Of a stretch of DNA of 64,000 bases, positions 38,001 to 49,595 are shown piece by piece. The stretch comes from Paramecium pentaurelia (Eukaryota > Ciliophora > Oligohymenophorea > Peniculida > Parameciidae): positions 4,942 to 68,941 of the forward strand of contig CAJJDO010000111.1 in assembly GCA_905183005.1 (NCBI GenBank), read 5' to 3'. The notes beneath the pieces are model-generated. The model did not search any database, had not been told where the DNA came from, and saw only the letters and a list, made by a program, of their open reading frames with translations. Numbering within the stretch: the stretch's first letter is position 1; every line of letters starts with the position of its first letter. Both the position numbers and the translations under genes were made by a program.

Positions 38001-39190
38001 TTATCAATATATTTTTAGATACTGAGTAAAATAAAATAGATTTGGAGTAATAATTGATAAGTATGGAAAGATCAGATAGATTGGAATAACTTGATTTAGA
38101 ATTAGAAGCATAAAGTTATCTTAAATATGCAATTGAATTAGTTAAAGCAAGATAAGAACAATAAGAAAATTTTGCTGTAGTTTCACTAACACCATTGCCA
38201 GATGTCAAAAAATTGGCACTTGAAATTTATACAGAGATAATTGAATAAGATTATTAATATAAGAAAAATACAATCCTATGTTATTTGATGAATCTAAAAA
38301 AAAAGTTGATGTTTCATCAATGGATATTTTATAATTCATTTAAAAAGTGGGGAGAGAAGCTAAAGTAATGACTTTTAGTGGATCATATTTACAAAGAATG
38401 ATATCTAAAACTCATCGTTTTTTTAAATTACATATGTAATAATATCAAAAATGTTTGATAACTTTATTAGAAGTTGCACCTAAAAATCATGTTAATTCAG
38501 TATTTATAGATGAAGGCACAATTGTTACTAAATTATTATATAATCCAGTTGCACATGAATTTAAAGTACTTTATATTTTAGGTGGTATTAATAAGGAAAA
38601 GATTATTACTTCATTATCAAAAGAAGAGAAAGATAAATTAATTATCTCGGATGAAAAGAATGTTGTATATGGAAGCATATATATTACTGATACAAATATT
38701 TCTATACTTTTATAAGATGCTCTGAATTTATAATCAAAAATGAAGGAATCAGATTAATAATCATAAAAGATGAAAGAAAGAGATTACAAACATCATAAAA
38801 AAGCATTTTATAAACTAATTGAATAACTTGGATTATATTTCTTTTAAAAACCAAGTATAATAATTATTTAAATTTTGGTTCAATTTATATGTAAAATGGC
38901 TAAGCTTCTGAAAACATAAAAAAAAGAATGAAGCATTTAAAAAATCAGAATCTTTTATGTAAGAATAAAATGAGCTAGATATTCTTTCCAAGTATAAAGC
39001 AATAGTTCCGCTATTTTAATAAATTTATTCAATGATTAAGGAGTTTTGTCTATTAATCATAACTATTTAGCAATTTTAAGATATTTCCATCATTAAAAAT
39101 ATAGATGAGATTATTAATACATTGTAAATTAATATTAATTATATAAATTAATAAAATGATAGAATTTGGCAATTACATATAAATATGTGA
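35091..39190 (+). CDS. long TPR-containing protein, possibly ciliary
   Basis: Start MAHKKQQGQAKPGVKF at 35091. Coding blocks run for about 4.1 kb with several short introns, e.g. 19 nt at about 35468-35486. Parts: N-terminal helical region; a helix-rich segment (IDLGLQKVQELRELEEMDPT); a lysine-rich linker (about 36430-36520, KKAPEKKGKEGKESKDKP); TPR-like helices (HDEALEYMETLLNDCKQ, VESIKKFKEAIEIGQKSF, YEKNELQEAQQQFYDAYQ); and a C-terminal all-helical part. Length, Lys-rich linker and TPR array resemble central-apparatus proteins such as CFAP46/CFAP54, but I cannot assign one. One frame change near 36640 has no good intron and may be a sequencing error. The frame at the end reaches TGA at 39188-39190, 26 bases before the next gene. 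An alternative end is TGA at 38929-38931. Confidence 0.65.
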
Positions 39191-39216
39191 ATTTTCTATT
39201 GAATTTAAATTGAATT

Positions 39217-41604
39217 ATGGATAACTTATTAGAAAATAAATGCTCTAAACATGATTAAGAATTTTTAGCAGTCAGAATTGTTTAAGATAATAAAGATCAG
39301 AATAAATATTTATGTCCTCAATGTTTAATTGAACTTATAAATCCTAAAGAGTTGATACTAATTAGTGAAGCAAAGATATTAATTTAGGATAAAAAAAGCT
39401 AAATTTCTAAAAACATGGAAGAATAATGCAAACAAAAAATAAACTTAGCTACTAATCTGAAAAATAGTATATAAGAATTAAGAGGTCCTTTAGAATAAAT
39501 CTTTACAAAAATTAATGAAGAAATTGATTAATTCAAAAACTAAACTGAGAAAAAAATATAAGAAAGTGAAATAATTACTCCTGAAAACCTAGACACAGAT
39601 TTAGTATTTTTAACAGATGAATAAATTAATTTGACATAATCGAAAACATATGAAAATGATTTATAGTTGATAAAGTCATTCCTCAATTAATTTTAATTTT
39701 GTGAGATATCTAGTCTTTCAAAATAAAAGATAATTGAAATTATTTCTAAATGCTATGACATATCCAAATTACAAATAGAGACTGAAGATGAAAGAAATTA
39801 GAAAACTAAAGTATTGATTATATTAATTTTTAGTAAACGCCATCATTAAAATTTCTATGTTAGAGTCATGATTAATAAATTATTATGATCTAACTTGATG
39901 AAAATAGTAAATTTTAATACTCTTGTGTTTAATGCATTTCAGAAAAATAAGGAAAATACATAACACTTCGTTAATTATAATAATCTTTAGAAGCTTACAA
40001 TTAATATTCTGAATAATCATTAAAATATTGTTAATAATTAAGAGAGCAACATACAAATAAAATAATAAAAATTTGTAAGTAATTATGTGGTAAATACATT
40101 TAAACCTTTAATTTACAGATTTAATAATTAGAAGTAAATTTAAAATCTTTTGAAAAGATAATTTAAGCAAATTTATAATTTAAGGATTAAAATATCTATT
40201 AATTTGAATAAGAACAATTATTATAAAAATTAGAACCAATTTATATAGATTAAAATCCAAACCATTATTTTAAAATAATTGAAAAATAATTAGAATTAGA
40301 TAAACAATTATATGGCAAGTTTGAATAATAAATGTAAGAATTAATGTAATTTGAAATGAGCAGTTCAAATTTAATCAAGCTTGAATAATTAGATCATTAA
40401 CTCATATTAAAAAAAATAGAAAATTAAATTGGATAATAAAAATCAAATTAGTAAAATATATAGAATGATTAAGAAGTTGTTAACTTAGAAAATGAAATAA
40501 ATAGTTTTTTATCAAAAAAATTGAAATAATGTGTTTTAAATGAATAATTTTAATAATTATTCCAAAATCGCGATAAATTATAAAATGATTAATAATAATT
40601 AATTTAAAATATAGTTGCAATATAAGATAAATTAAAAGAACAATAGAAGAATTTTGCTAAAGAGCAAGGAATTTCATAATAGTATTATGAAAATAAAATA
40701 ATATATTTAGAAAAAATAAAAACCTAACTTAATTCTACTTCTTTTAGTGATTAAATATAGAAAGAAACATAAATTTAAACAAATGAGACAATTGCAAGTT
40801 TTGATAATGATATAAAAAAGGTTTCATATTTAAATTTAATTTTAGTATAAGTAAAAAATTGCTCAAAATTTATAAAACATTGCTCAACTTTAAGAAAAAA
40901 ATTAAGCACTTTAGTAAGATACCTTATAATCAATATTATAAAATCCTTATCAGCCTTAATTTAATAATAGTTATAAATTGGCAGCCTATTTAGTAGTTAA
41001 TCATAAATTAGTTTAATGTAATAATTTAATTATACTAAAAGCACCTTATGGAGAATTTGGAATAGCTGATTAAGGAGAATATGGATTAGCTGTTATGCAA
41101 CCTCCATTACCTAAAGATAATATATCAACTTTCGTTTTTAAAATAAATGTATATTTATGTTTTATTAAGAAAACAAATTCATGGGCAGGAGTTGGAATTT
41201 GCCACTTGTAAACAGCCTAAGGTTTTAGTTATGATATGAATAAAAATTATACATAAAAAAATCACAATGCTTACCTTGCATGCGCTGGTGGATATAGAAT
41301 TTCAAGTTATTAAGGTTATATTGTTTTGATTTTATATATTACAAGAAAATAGTATGATATTAATAAAAAATATTATTTTATTTTATATCAATCATAGCGG
41401 CGTAAATAATTTTACTTATGGTGAACATAGCATCATTCATTGTTTATATAATCCAACAAATTGTCAATTAATTCTATATCATTACAATGTATAAAATAAA
41501 CTAATTAGGATGGAAAAACATATTAAATGGATATAGCTGATAATAATTTAGACATGTCCCCTTGTGTAATACTTTATGGAGCAGCAGAAATAGAACTAAT
41601 ATGA
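39217..41604 (+). CDS. zinc-finger, coiled-coil and SPRY-like protein
   Basis: MDNLLENKCSKHDQEFLAVR begins a Cys/His cluster (CSKHD...YLCPQCL) at residues 8-40. About 500 residues of Gln/Glu/Lys-rich helix follow, strongly suggestive of coiled coil. The C-terminal part (from about 41000) is beta-rich: APYGEFGIADQGEYGLAVMQ, NSWAGVGICHLQTAQGFSYD, NNFTYGEHSIIHCLYNPTNC and MDIADNNLDMSPCVILYGAA, typical of ciliate SPRY-like domains. Clear introns: 39811-39833 (23 nt), 40821-40845 (25 nt), and one of 20 nt before DGKTYQMD. One junction near 41310-41390 is not resolved. Stop at 41602-41604. The architecture is TRIM-like without a RING finger. It is related in plan, not in sequence detail, to the gene at 17317. 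Its last 210 bases are repeated at 42433-42643 as an assembly overlap. Confidence 0.75.
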
Positions 41605-43470
41605 AAAGTATAAATAAAATGTCCTAAACAAAGATATCATATAATACTTATATAATTTTTAAAGGAATTTCATATATTAATAAAATATTATAATTTTAAG
41701 CATAAATATTGCAAGAACAAAGTTGAATCAAACATAGTTATTTAGGTTATTGCGATGATAATATGCTTTATTAATTTTCCATAGTTTATAATGGCTTGTG
41801 AATTTCCAAAAGTAGTAAAATTGTATGATGTCTTGAGCATTTTTAGTTTTAATCTTAAATTAGGAAATAATTTACAAGATGGGATAAAAATTCATATTAT
41901 TTACCATATCTGCAGAGTCCACATTCAAATATAGCTATTTCTTTAGGTGTCCATGTTTCTAATATTTATAAATATTAATAATACCAAATGGAAAATCATT
42001 TCTTAATGGAGATATTAGAATATCTAAGACATCTTATTAAAGCAGAGAATAAACATTGATATTTGTTGATTATTATTGTTATTATTCTGTTTATTCCTGA
42101 TTAGGTGAATCATTATCTAGGATCTTCTTTTTTCTTCCAGGTTTCTTTTCCTTGAAATTATAATGTGATATTTACTTGTTTAAGTTCTTTTTTTGAATCA
42201 ATCAATCCTTTTTCTTTCATAAACTCTACTAATTTTTGATCACTCTTATAATATAATTGGACAACCACACTTAGAAGACTCTCTAATGCATTGACCCACA
42301 ATGGTTAAGTCCCTTTTAATCTATATTATCCTCCTTATGGCAATTTCTTTGTGAATATGAGTGGAGTGATTGAGTTTGGCGGTAAAAACTTACTATATAA
42401 AAATAATAAGAAAAAATAAATGATGTATATANATAGCGGCGTAAATAATTTTACTTATGGTGAACATAGCATCATTCATTGTTTATATAATCCAACAAAT
42501 TGTCAATTAATTCTATATCATTACAATGTATAAAATAAACTAATTAGGATGGAAAAACATATTAAATGGATATAGCTGATAATAATTTAGACATGTCCCC
42601 TTGTGTAATACTTTATGGAGCAGCAGAAATAGAACTAATATGAAAAGTATAAATAAAATGTCCTAAACAAAGATATCATATAATACTTATATAATTTTTA
42701 AAGGAATTTCATATATTAATAAAATATTATAATTTTAAGCATAAATATTGCAAGAACAAAGTTGAATCAAACATAGTTATTTAGGTTATTGCGATGATAA
42801 TATGCTTTATTAATTTTCCATAGTTTATAATGGCTTGTGAATTTCCAAAAGTAGTAAAATTGTATGATGTCTTGAGCATTTTTAGTTTTAATCTTAAATT
42901 AGGAAATAATTTACAAGATGGGATAAAAATTCATATTATTTACCATATCTGCAGAGTCCACATTCAAATATAGCTATTTCTTTAGGTGTCCATGTTTCTA
43001 ATATTTATAAATATTAATAATACCAAATGGAAAATCATTTCTTAATGGAGATATTAGAATATCTAAGACATCTTATTAAAGCAGAGAATAAACATTGATA
43101 TTTGTTGATTATTATTGTTATTATTCTGTTTATTCCTGATTAGGTGAATCATTATCTAGGATCTTCTTTTTTCTTCCAGGTTTCTTTTCCTTGAAATTAT
43201 AATGTGATATTTACTTGTTTAAGTTCTTTTTTTGAATCAATCAATCCTTTTTCTTTCATAAACTCTACTAATTTTTGATCACTCTTATAATATAATTGGA
43301 CAACCACACTTAGAAGACTCTCTAATGCATTGACCCACAATGGTTAAGTCCCTTTTAATCTATATTATCCTCCTTATGGCAATTTCTTTGTGAATATGAG
43401 TGGAGTGATTGAGTTTGGCGGTAAAAACTTACTATATAAAAATAATAAGAAAAAATAAATGATGTATATA
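41394..43470. repeat. gap-flanking duplication, 1038 bp (assembly overlap)
   Basis: Bases 41394-42431 recur at 42433-43470 (offset 1039), separated by one N at 42432. No difference seen. The copies include the 3' end of the plus-strand SPRY-like gene and the 3' part of a minus-strand gene. This is an unmerged contig overlap. Confidence 0.9.
42110..42431 (-). CDS. gap-truncated copy of the unknown gene at 43149-43938
   Basis: This carries the same C-terminal reading as 43149-43470 (LWVNALESLLSVVVQLYY, KLVEFMKEKGLIDSKKELKQ) with TGA at 42110-42112. Upstream it is cut by the N at 42432. It is an overlap copy and not a second gene. Confidence 0.7.
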
Positions 43471-43938
43471 TGGGTTAGAATTGAGATTGAATTGAAAATG
43501 GTCTTACTCTAATAATACTTCGTCAATTAATGCATCTGCATTATTATTCTTTTTGTATTGATTTATTTATTATGTTGGAAGCTCTAAATATCCGGTACTA
43601 AAATAATAATAAAGGAAGGAATTAAAATATAAGAGTGGAATATGAAAAACTACAATTGTAGTCTTTAAAAATTGAAATAGATTGATATTTACATACATAT
43701 GAGAGCCTTATCGAGCAAGATGTTTAATTTATTAGATGACTGATTTTTGCTATTCATTAACTTTAATGGAATTGCATTACAAATCAATTACTAAATTAAT
43801 GTGGATACTAATACTAGCATTATCAGAACTTCTATCCATTTTTATTACTTTTCTAATGCTTAAATCGAGTCCATTTATGTCTTCAAATTATGTGCAATTA
43901 TATTTATTTTGTAGCTTTTCATCTGACTGATTGTTCAT
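43149..43938 (-). CDS. unknown gene
   Basis: Start at 43938 reads MNNQSDEKLQNKYNCTQFED, continues through LDLSIRKVIKMDRSSDNASI and reaches NNNADALIDEVLLEQDHFQF. After a frame change that must hide an intron (total intron length must be 1 modulo 3) the C-terminus reads FTKKLPQGGQYRLKGTQPLW, VNALESLLSVVVQLYYKSDQ and KEKGLIDSKKELKQ, with TGA at 43149-43151. Family not recognised; predicted mostly helical at the end. It is convergent with the SPRY-like gene. The unresolved junction lies close to the end of the assembly overlap, so a local assembly error is also possible. Confidence 0.5.
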
Positions 43939-45057
43939 TACTTGCTACCAACTTAATATAATCAAAAGCAGACCTCTTTAAAAATGAATTATGCTTATTG
44001 AAAATAATTAATTTGTTTTCATAATAATTCTAAACTTTTAAATTCTAAAGCATTGAATAGGTACATTCCTAATTAGTAAACATTATCATAATATTTACTA
44101 AGTCATTCATTAAAATTAATTCATTTTCCATTTATATTTTCTTTTAATTTTCAATAAGTCTCCCTTTATTCAATTTTATGTCCCAAAACCTTAAACTCTA
44201 TTATCTTGATATTCACTCTTGAATAATATGAATAATGAAATACTAATAAAATTCCTAAGGATCGATAATAAAATAATAATAATGATGGAAAGTCTTGTTT
44301 AATAAAGAAATTGCATTTGTCTACAAGAATTAGAAAACTTTAAAATATCTTTCTCTTTAACATACTTTATTGAGTGAAGATAAAACTAATCATTTTAATA
44401 ATTATCGAATGACTTAGATAAAATGAGATTTTGATAATATCATTGACATCTATCATGTTTTAATTGTCACTATATATCAATAAAAAGGCAATGTCCTTTT
44501 TTGCTTTATAATATTAGAATCCTCTGTTATTAAAAACTAATAAATTGTACAATATATTTATCAGGCTACATTATAATGAATCTTGCTACGAATAAGTATA
44601 TTCATTAGTTCTTACATTTCTTTCTTGTTAAGAGTATAGTAGATAATATATTATTATATTTAAAATTGTATACTATTTTTATCATTTAGTAAATAAGATC
44701 ATTGATTATTAGCTAAACTAGTAAATCTTCTAAATATTTTAGTATTTATATATTTTCTAAACTTTTAATAGAGCTTCTGTGATCTTTTATTTTAAATAAT
44801 TTGACATGATTTAGTAATATTCTATAAATGAATTTTCATCTTAAAAACATTAGTGATATTTAATGTAATATATATATATCTAATAAAATCACATGAATAC
44901 TTATTTTTTAATATGTTAATATCTAGATATACTATATTTATTAAATTTATTAGTATAATGAATAAAGAAGAGAAGATAAAATTTTATTTTTTGATAAAAT
45001 AATATAATTATAGAAATAGAAATTTTTATTTATATAATAAAATTTTATTTATTTTAA
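43939..45057. other. gene-poor AT-rich region
   Basis: Minus-strand open pieces near 44230-44500 (e.g. SMLKRKIFQSFQFLQTNAIS) have no start, no motif and no clear exon partners. I see nothing I can call. The region upstream of 43938 should contain that gene's promoter. Confidence 0.35.
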
Positions 45058-46200
45058 TCATTCCAATTATTGATTTGTTAATATATTATATTTTCTATTT
45101 ACACTATTAATACTTATTTTCCTTTTATGTTAAATTTAATCAATTGAAACAACTTCATGATTGTGTCTATCACTTCTTTATGGTGACATATTACCAGAAA
45201 CACTATTTGATTTTTTCCTATTTTTAATATTTCTATTTTTAACTTTACCAAACGTCCCTTCAAATCTTCTGGATTTTTCCTGTGTTAAATCCAAAGAATG
45301 ATCATTACTATAATCTTTTGGTTTATAAAGATTTCCTTAAGTTTCGAATGTTTAGATAGCATTATCTTTAAATTATTAATGTAGAAACGTAGGAGAAGAT
45401 TCAATTAATGGTTTTTAATTATTTGCTATATTTTCTTACTCAATAATCTAATCATCATTTAATAAATTATTAAACATTTACTATTATCCAAAAGAGATTC
45501 TATTCGGTTTGTGGAAGTTTGGTTCTTTTTATGAGATTGTCTAATTTGGAGTATCTCTGAAATTAGTAGGTTAAGATTAAACATCTGATTCTGTTTTGAT
45601 TAATTTATATTAATAATTGCAACTATTTTACATAGCCAATTTAGTGATCTTTTCTTTTAACTGATCTTTGAGTATATTAGTTTTCATCAATTTCTCACTC
45701 AACTTATTTGAAAGTTAGGAAGTAGATGTGAGTTTTGTTGATGATAAATATTAACTTTAGTTTTATTCTTGAACTCGATTAATAAGGGATTTTAAAGGAT
45801 CTATATCAGTTGTTACAATTTTCTTTATCATTGTTTAAAACTTTTCATTACTTCCTTATTTAAGAGTATATTTTTAATCAGATGAATAGTATGATTTATT
45901 ATTACTAATAGTTTATTACTCAGAACATTATGTTTATGTCTCTGTAAAATATTAATTAATTATCTGAAGTACTTTTGTTAGTAAAGTAGAGTATTATAAA
46001 GTATCAAACATTTACAAAAACTTATCTTTGTTTCCACATCTTTAAATAAAAAGTTTGTTTAATTAATGATTTCCATGTACAATTGACAGAAAGAGAAATA
46101 GATTACATTACAAATTTTAATCATATAGATCTGTTTTGACTGAAAAACTATTAGTCATAGGATTTTTTGCATTAGGACTCAAGTAAATAGTATTGTTCAT
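45058..46200 (-). CDS. unknown Gln/Asn/Ser-rich protein with coiled-coil segment
   Basis: A single frame of 380 codons from ATG at 46200 to TGA at 45058-45060, no introns needed. MNNTIYLSPNAKNPMTNSFS begins a mixed N-terminus. Residues about 140-220 are helical with heptad character (STSQLSNKLSEKLMKTNILK). The C-terminal half is low-complexity and charged, with a Lys/Arg/Asn cluster (KVKNRNIKNRKKSNSVSG) that could serve as a nuclear-localisation-type basic patch. No known domain recognised. It is transcribed divergently from the gene at 46295, and the two starts are 94 bases apart. Confidence 0.75.
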
Positions 46201-46294
46201 TCCCTAATATAATTAAATTAAGTTACAATCGAAGTGTCTAAAATAAATGAATTGCCATATTATTTTTTCATCCTATAATTATTTTATTAATACA
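46201..46294. promoter_or_regulatory. 94-bp divergent intergenic region
   Basis: It separates the start codons of two oppositely oriented genes, so it must contain both promoters and both 5' untranslated leaders. It is AT-rich with no recognisable TATA-type element that stands out from background. Confidence 0.6.
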
Positions 46295-47047
46295 ATGGAT
46301 TTTAAATCTCGTTTTAAGGGAAAGATGACTATAATGAATAAAGATGGAGTAATAGGTATGGTAAACAAACCTTCAATTCCTATTGCAAAAAATAACTAAT
46401 ACTTAACTTCATCTGATGAAATCTCACCATCCATTTAGAAACTTGGTCATAACACTGAAGGAATAAGGGAATCCAAATCTCACATTTTCACCAATATCCA
46501 AACATCACCTAATTAAGGAAGCTCAACGAATTATGCTTAAAAGTTTTCTAATGCTGGCTCTTAAGTTGTTAAATAAAATCATATTAAAACAGAACATCCT
46601 TATTATTTTGATGATCCTAAGAAATAGTCTAATTAATATTAATTCAGAATGCAATAAGATTTTAATTAACTAGATATGGATGAATATGAAATTGTTGCCA
46701 TTCCAAAAACTATGTTAGGTTAACTTCGATAATAAATGAGTGTTGATAGATATGGACTAACAAGAAGCTTTGGTCCTGAGAAAAAAATACCAGTTGAGTA
46801 TTTTAATTTGTTTAATTAGGTTCTCTTAACTATCTCCTTAAATTACTACTTAATGTACCAGTTATAATTAGACACCTTTACTTAAAAAACAGAATACGAT
46901 TGATTAAATACTTAAACCTCCATTGAATAAGTAAAAGTCAGAGAAGATGGAGAAAAAAAATTAAACTATTTAATAAGCAGGTATTGGAACTTTAAGATAC
47001 AAGTATATAAAATACATATTTAAACTAGTTCATATAGTAAAAGATGA
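46295..47047 (+). CDS. unknown small protein, three exons
   Basis: Exons 46295-46797, 46820-47002 and 47029-47047, with introns of 22 nt (GTATTT...TTAG) and 26 nt (GTATAT...CTAG). Joined they give 234 codons ending ...LRYNSYSKR before TGA. The protein starts MDFKSRFKGKMTIMNKDGVI and is Ser/Gln/Asn-rich, without membrane segments. A conserved-looking core is DMDEYEIVAIPKTMLGQLRQ followed by SVDRYGLTRSFGPEKKIP. No family recognised. Both introns restore an otherwise interrupted frame, which supports the model. Confidence 0.75.
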
Positions 47048-47222
47048 GTTTTATATTATTATAAATAAATTTTGTTTTTAGGAATACTTTATAATCATTC
47101 AAATCACATAAATGTAGATGATTGAATGTACTACTAAAAATTAATACAAATAGTTATTTTTATTTTAATATATTTTTATAATATGAGTAAATTTTAATTA
47201 TATTATATTGCATCATAATATA

Positions 47223-47931
47223 ATGTCTAAAAGGTTAACAATCTCAAAATTTAATACATTTAATACTAATGACATACCTGAATTAGATAGAGTAGAAACC
47301 TATAAGACATTTTATAAAAAGAGATTTAGAAAACTCTAAGTAGATGAGAGTCCTAATTAAAAAATTATTCCTCAAAGTATCCTATTAAAATCTGGATAAA
47401 TTCCATTTAAAAGATCCTTTTAAAAACCAAAAGAAGATATCATAGATATTAAAAAATTGTAATTTTATATGTTAAGAATTAGTTAGATCTGTGAATTATG
47501 GAGTTATAAATATAATCATGTTGTATAAAAGGTTTCTAAACTTAATAATGTGAGTGGCATTTTAGAAATTCAGAAATAATCATAAAGAAAATCTTAAAAA
47601 TATAAAACTCAAATTTCGTACATTAAATATTTATTCATTATTATAGATAAGATTAAATACCCTATAATTCCAATTTCTTTTAAGATAAAAGTAAACTAAA
47701 AACTACTATATCAGATTATACATTACCAAAAATAGAATCATTATCTTCTTTATAAAAGTAAGAAAAAACTAAGCTTTTTATTTAAGTCCAATATCCCCAG
47801 AGAAAATTGTTAATAATACTTAAAGTACCAAAAATAAAAATGTATCTGACTTCAAAGGAAAACTCAAAGAATTAATAGAAATATGTGATAATGCGTAATT
47901 ATTTAGTCCAAACAAATTTAGTAAGATATGA
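47223..47931 (+). CDS. unknown basic protein, three exons
   Basis: Start MSKRLTISKFNTFNTNDIPE. Introns at 47618-47646 and 47758-47786, both 29 nt; removing them gives 216 codons to TGA at 47929-47931. Lys/Gln-rich and basic, with a possible helical middle (IDIKKLQFYMLRISQICELW) and a C-terminal FKGKLKELIEICDNAQLF. No membrane segment or known domain. It is the middle gene of three plus-strand genes between 46295 and 49132. Confidence 0.7.
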
Positions 47932-48100
47932 TATTCCTTTGATGAATGAATTTATTTTCTTATTAATTTAAATAAACATATTTCATCTCCTATTAGATAT
48001 AAAAATATATCAATATATATATTAATATAAATAAATCCTTATTAAAATTAGGTAATTAGAACTGAAATCATATCAAATTTATTATTATTTTTGTATTCAT

Positions 48101-49132
48101 ATGCATCACGAAAGAAGTAAACATTCTAATGCTGAAGTTATACATTTGTTTTTTCCAAATGAAGATAATTTCTCAAGATTTTGCAGGAAACTAAAAAGAT
48201 GTAAGTCTACATTTTTGGGTTGTATTTATTAATTGACTCATTAAACTATTATTGATATACTGATTTCATTAGCTACTAAAGGTTGTAGAGTAGAAATACT
48301 TATGGATTAAAATTCAGAAGAATTTGAGGAAAGAAAATAAATAACAATCAACAAACTTTTAGTTATGAGTGGATTCAAAATTAATGTTTCTTTGATTGAA
48401 TCTAAAGGTTTAATGCATAACAAATATTGTGTAATTGATGGTAAACTAACTATCTTAGGAAGTGCAAATTGGACCTATTAAGCATTTTCAAATAATTTTG
48501 AACATATTTCAATTATTAAAGATTCTAAAACAGCAAAATAATTTACAGAATCATTTAAAAATATCTGGGATTAAGCAAAATAAGCTAAATTTATTGATTC
48601 TTAGATTATATATTAACCTAATAAAAATTGTATAGAGATTAAATAATATAAATAAAATACACTTAAATTGAAGATAAAAAGAAGAAAATTTAAAAAGAAA
48701 TTTCGAAAATAAAAATAAAACCATAAGTTCAAATAAAATAATAAATAATAAGAGAATCTGAAAATTATACCTGAATTTTAATTCAAAGAGATAGATTAAA
48801 ATTAAATTCCTCTAGACTTGTAATCGATTGAAAAATAACAAAAAATGTAAGTTATTAATACAAATAAAACAAGAGAAGAATAAAAATAAAACTATATAGA
48901 TTAAGTAATAAAAAGTGACAAAAATAATCATACAATTTAAGATACTTATTATAATAATAATGTACATTAAGTTTCTACGACATGGCAAATTTAAAGTTAA
49001 TAATTATTTTATCCAAACATAATTAAAGGCTCACCTAAACAGAAATAAGTTTAAAAAAAAGAACAGAATATTATCATTATCGATGATGAAGATGTACAAA
49101 TAATTACAGATTTCTCCAAAGATATCCTTTGA
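48101..49132 (+). CDS. PLD6/Zucchini-like phospholipase D family protein
   Basis: An intronless frame of 343 codons from MHHERSKHSNAEVIHLFFPN to TGA at 49130-49132. Residues 10-75 match the N-terminal half of single-HKD phospholipase D proteins (VIHLFFPNEDNF, LGCIYQLTHQTIIDILISLA, TKGCRVEILMDQNSEE). Residues about 105-140 hold the HKD motif HNKYCVIDGKLTILGSANWT, followed by YQAFSNNFEH. This pattern (H-x-K-x4-D-x6-G-S-x-N-W-T) is that of mitochondrial cardiolipin hydrolase/MitoPLD/Zucchini. In animals that family cleaves cardiolipin or piRNA precursors and works as a dimer, each subunit giving one HKD. No N-terminal membrane anchor is evident. The C-terminal 170 residues are Lys/Gln-rich and specific to this protein. 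Function in a ciliate is inference only. Confidence 0.85.
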
Positions 49133-49595
49133 TTTTTTAGTAATTGATTAGTTTCATTTACTATAAAGATTAATATAATATTAAGTTTTAGAGTTATTAT
49201 TTTTCAGAAGTTATTTTGACTTTTAATAAATGGATTTTTTTTTAATATCAACAATTTAATTTTATTTATTTGAATGTTATTTATTAGATTATGAATTGTA
49301 TATATTAATTTTTATACTTTTAAAAATTATAATATTATTAATATTCATTCTTAAATCTTATGAAGGTATTTTCTTAAGTCAAAATGTGCTAAAATGTTAA
49401 CTCCAAATTTTGTAAACATAAATATATAATTAATTAATTTAATATTACATTTTAAATTAATAAAGTTTGGATATTCATTAAATAATAAGAAATTACTTTA
49501 ATCTCTTTTTAACACATTCATCAAATATTACTTTCAATTTTATTTATTTCATTAATAAATGTAAAGATAAATTTATAAATATTATATTTATAAAG
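49133..49595. other. intergenic, convergent gene ends
   Basis: AT-rich spacer between the 3' ends of the PLD-like gene (plus) and the propeller-like gene (minus). No gene seen. Confidence 0.45.

Noticed and set aside
43736..43930. Plus-strand open frame near 43.8 kb
   Set aside because: Antisense to the N-terminal exon of the minus-strand gene starting at 43938, and with no motif.
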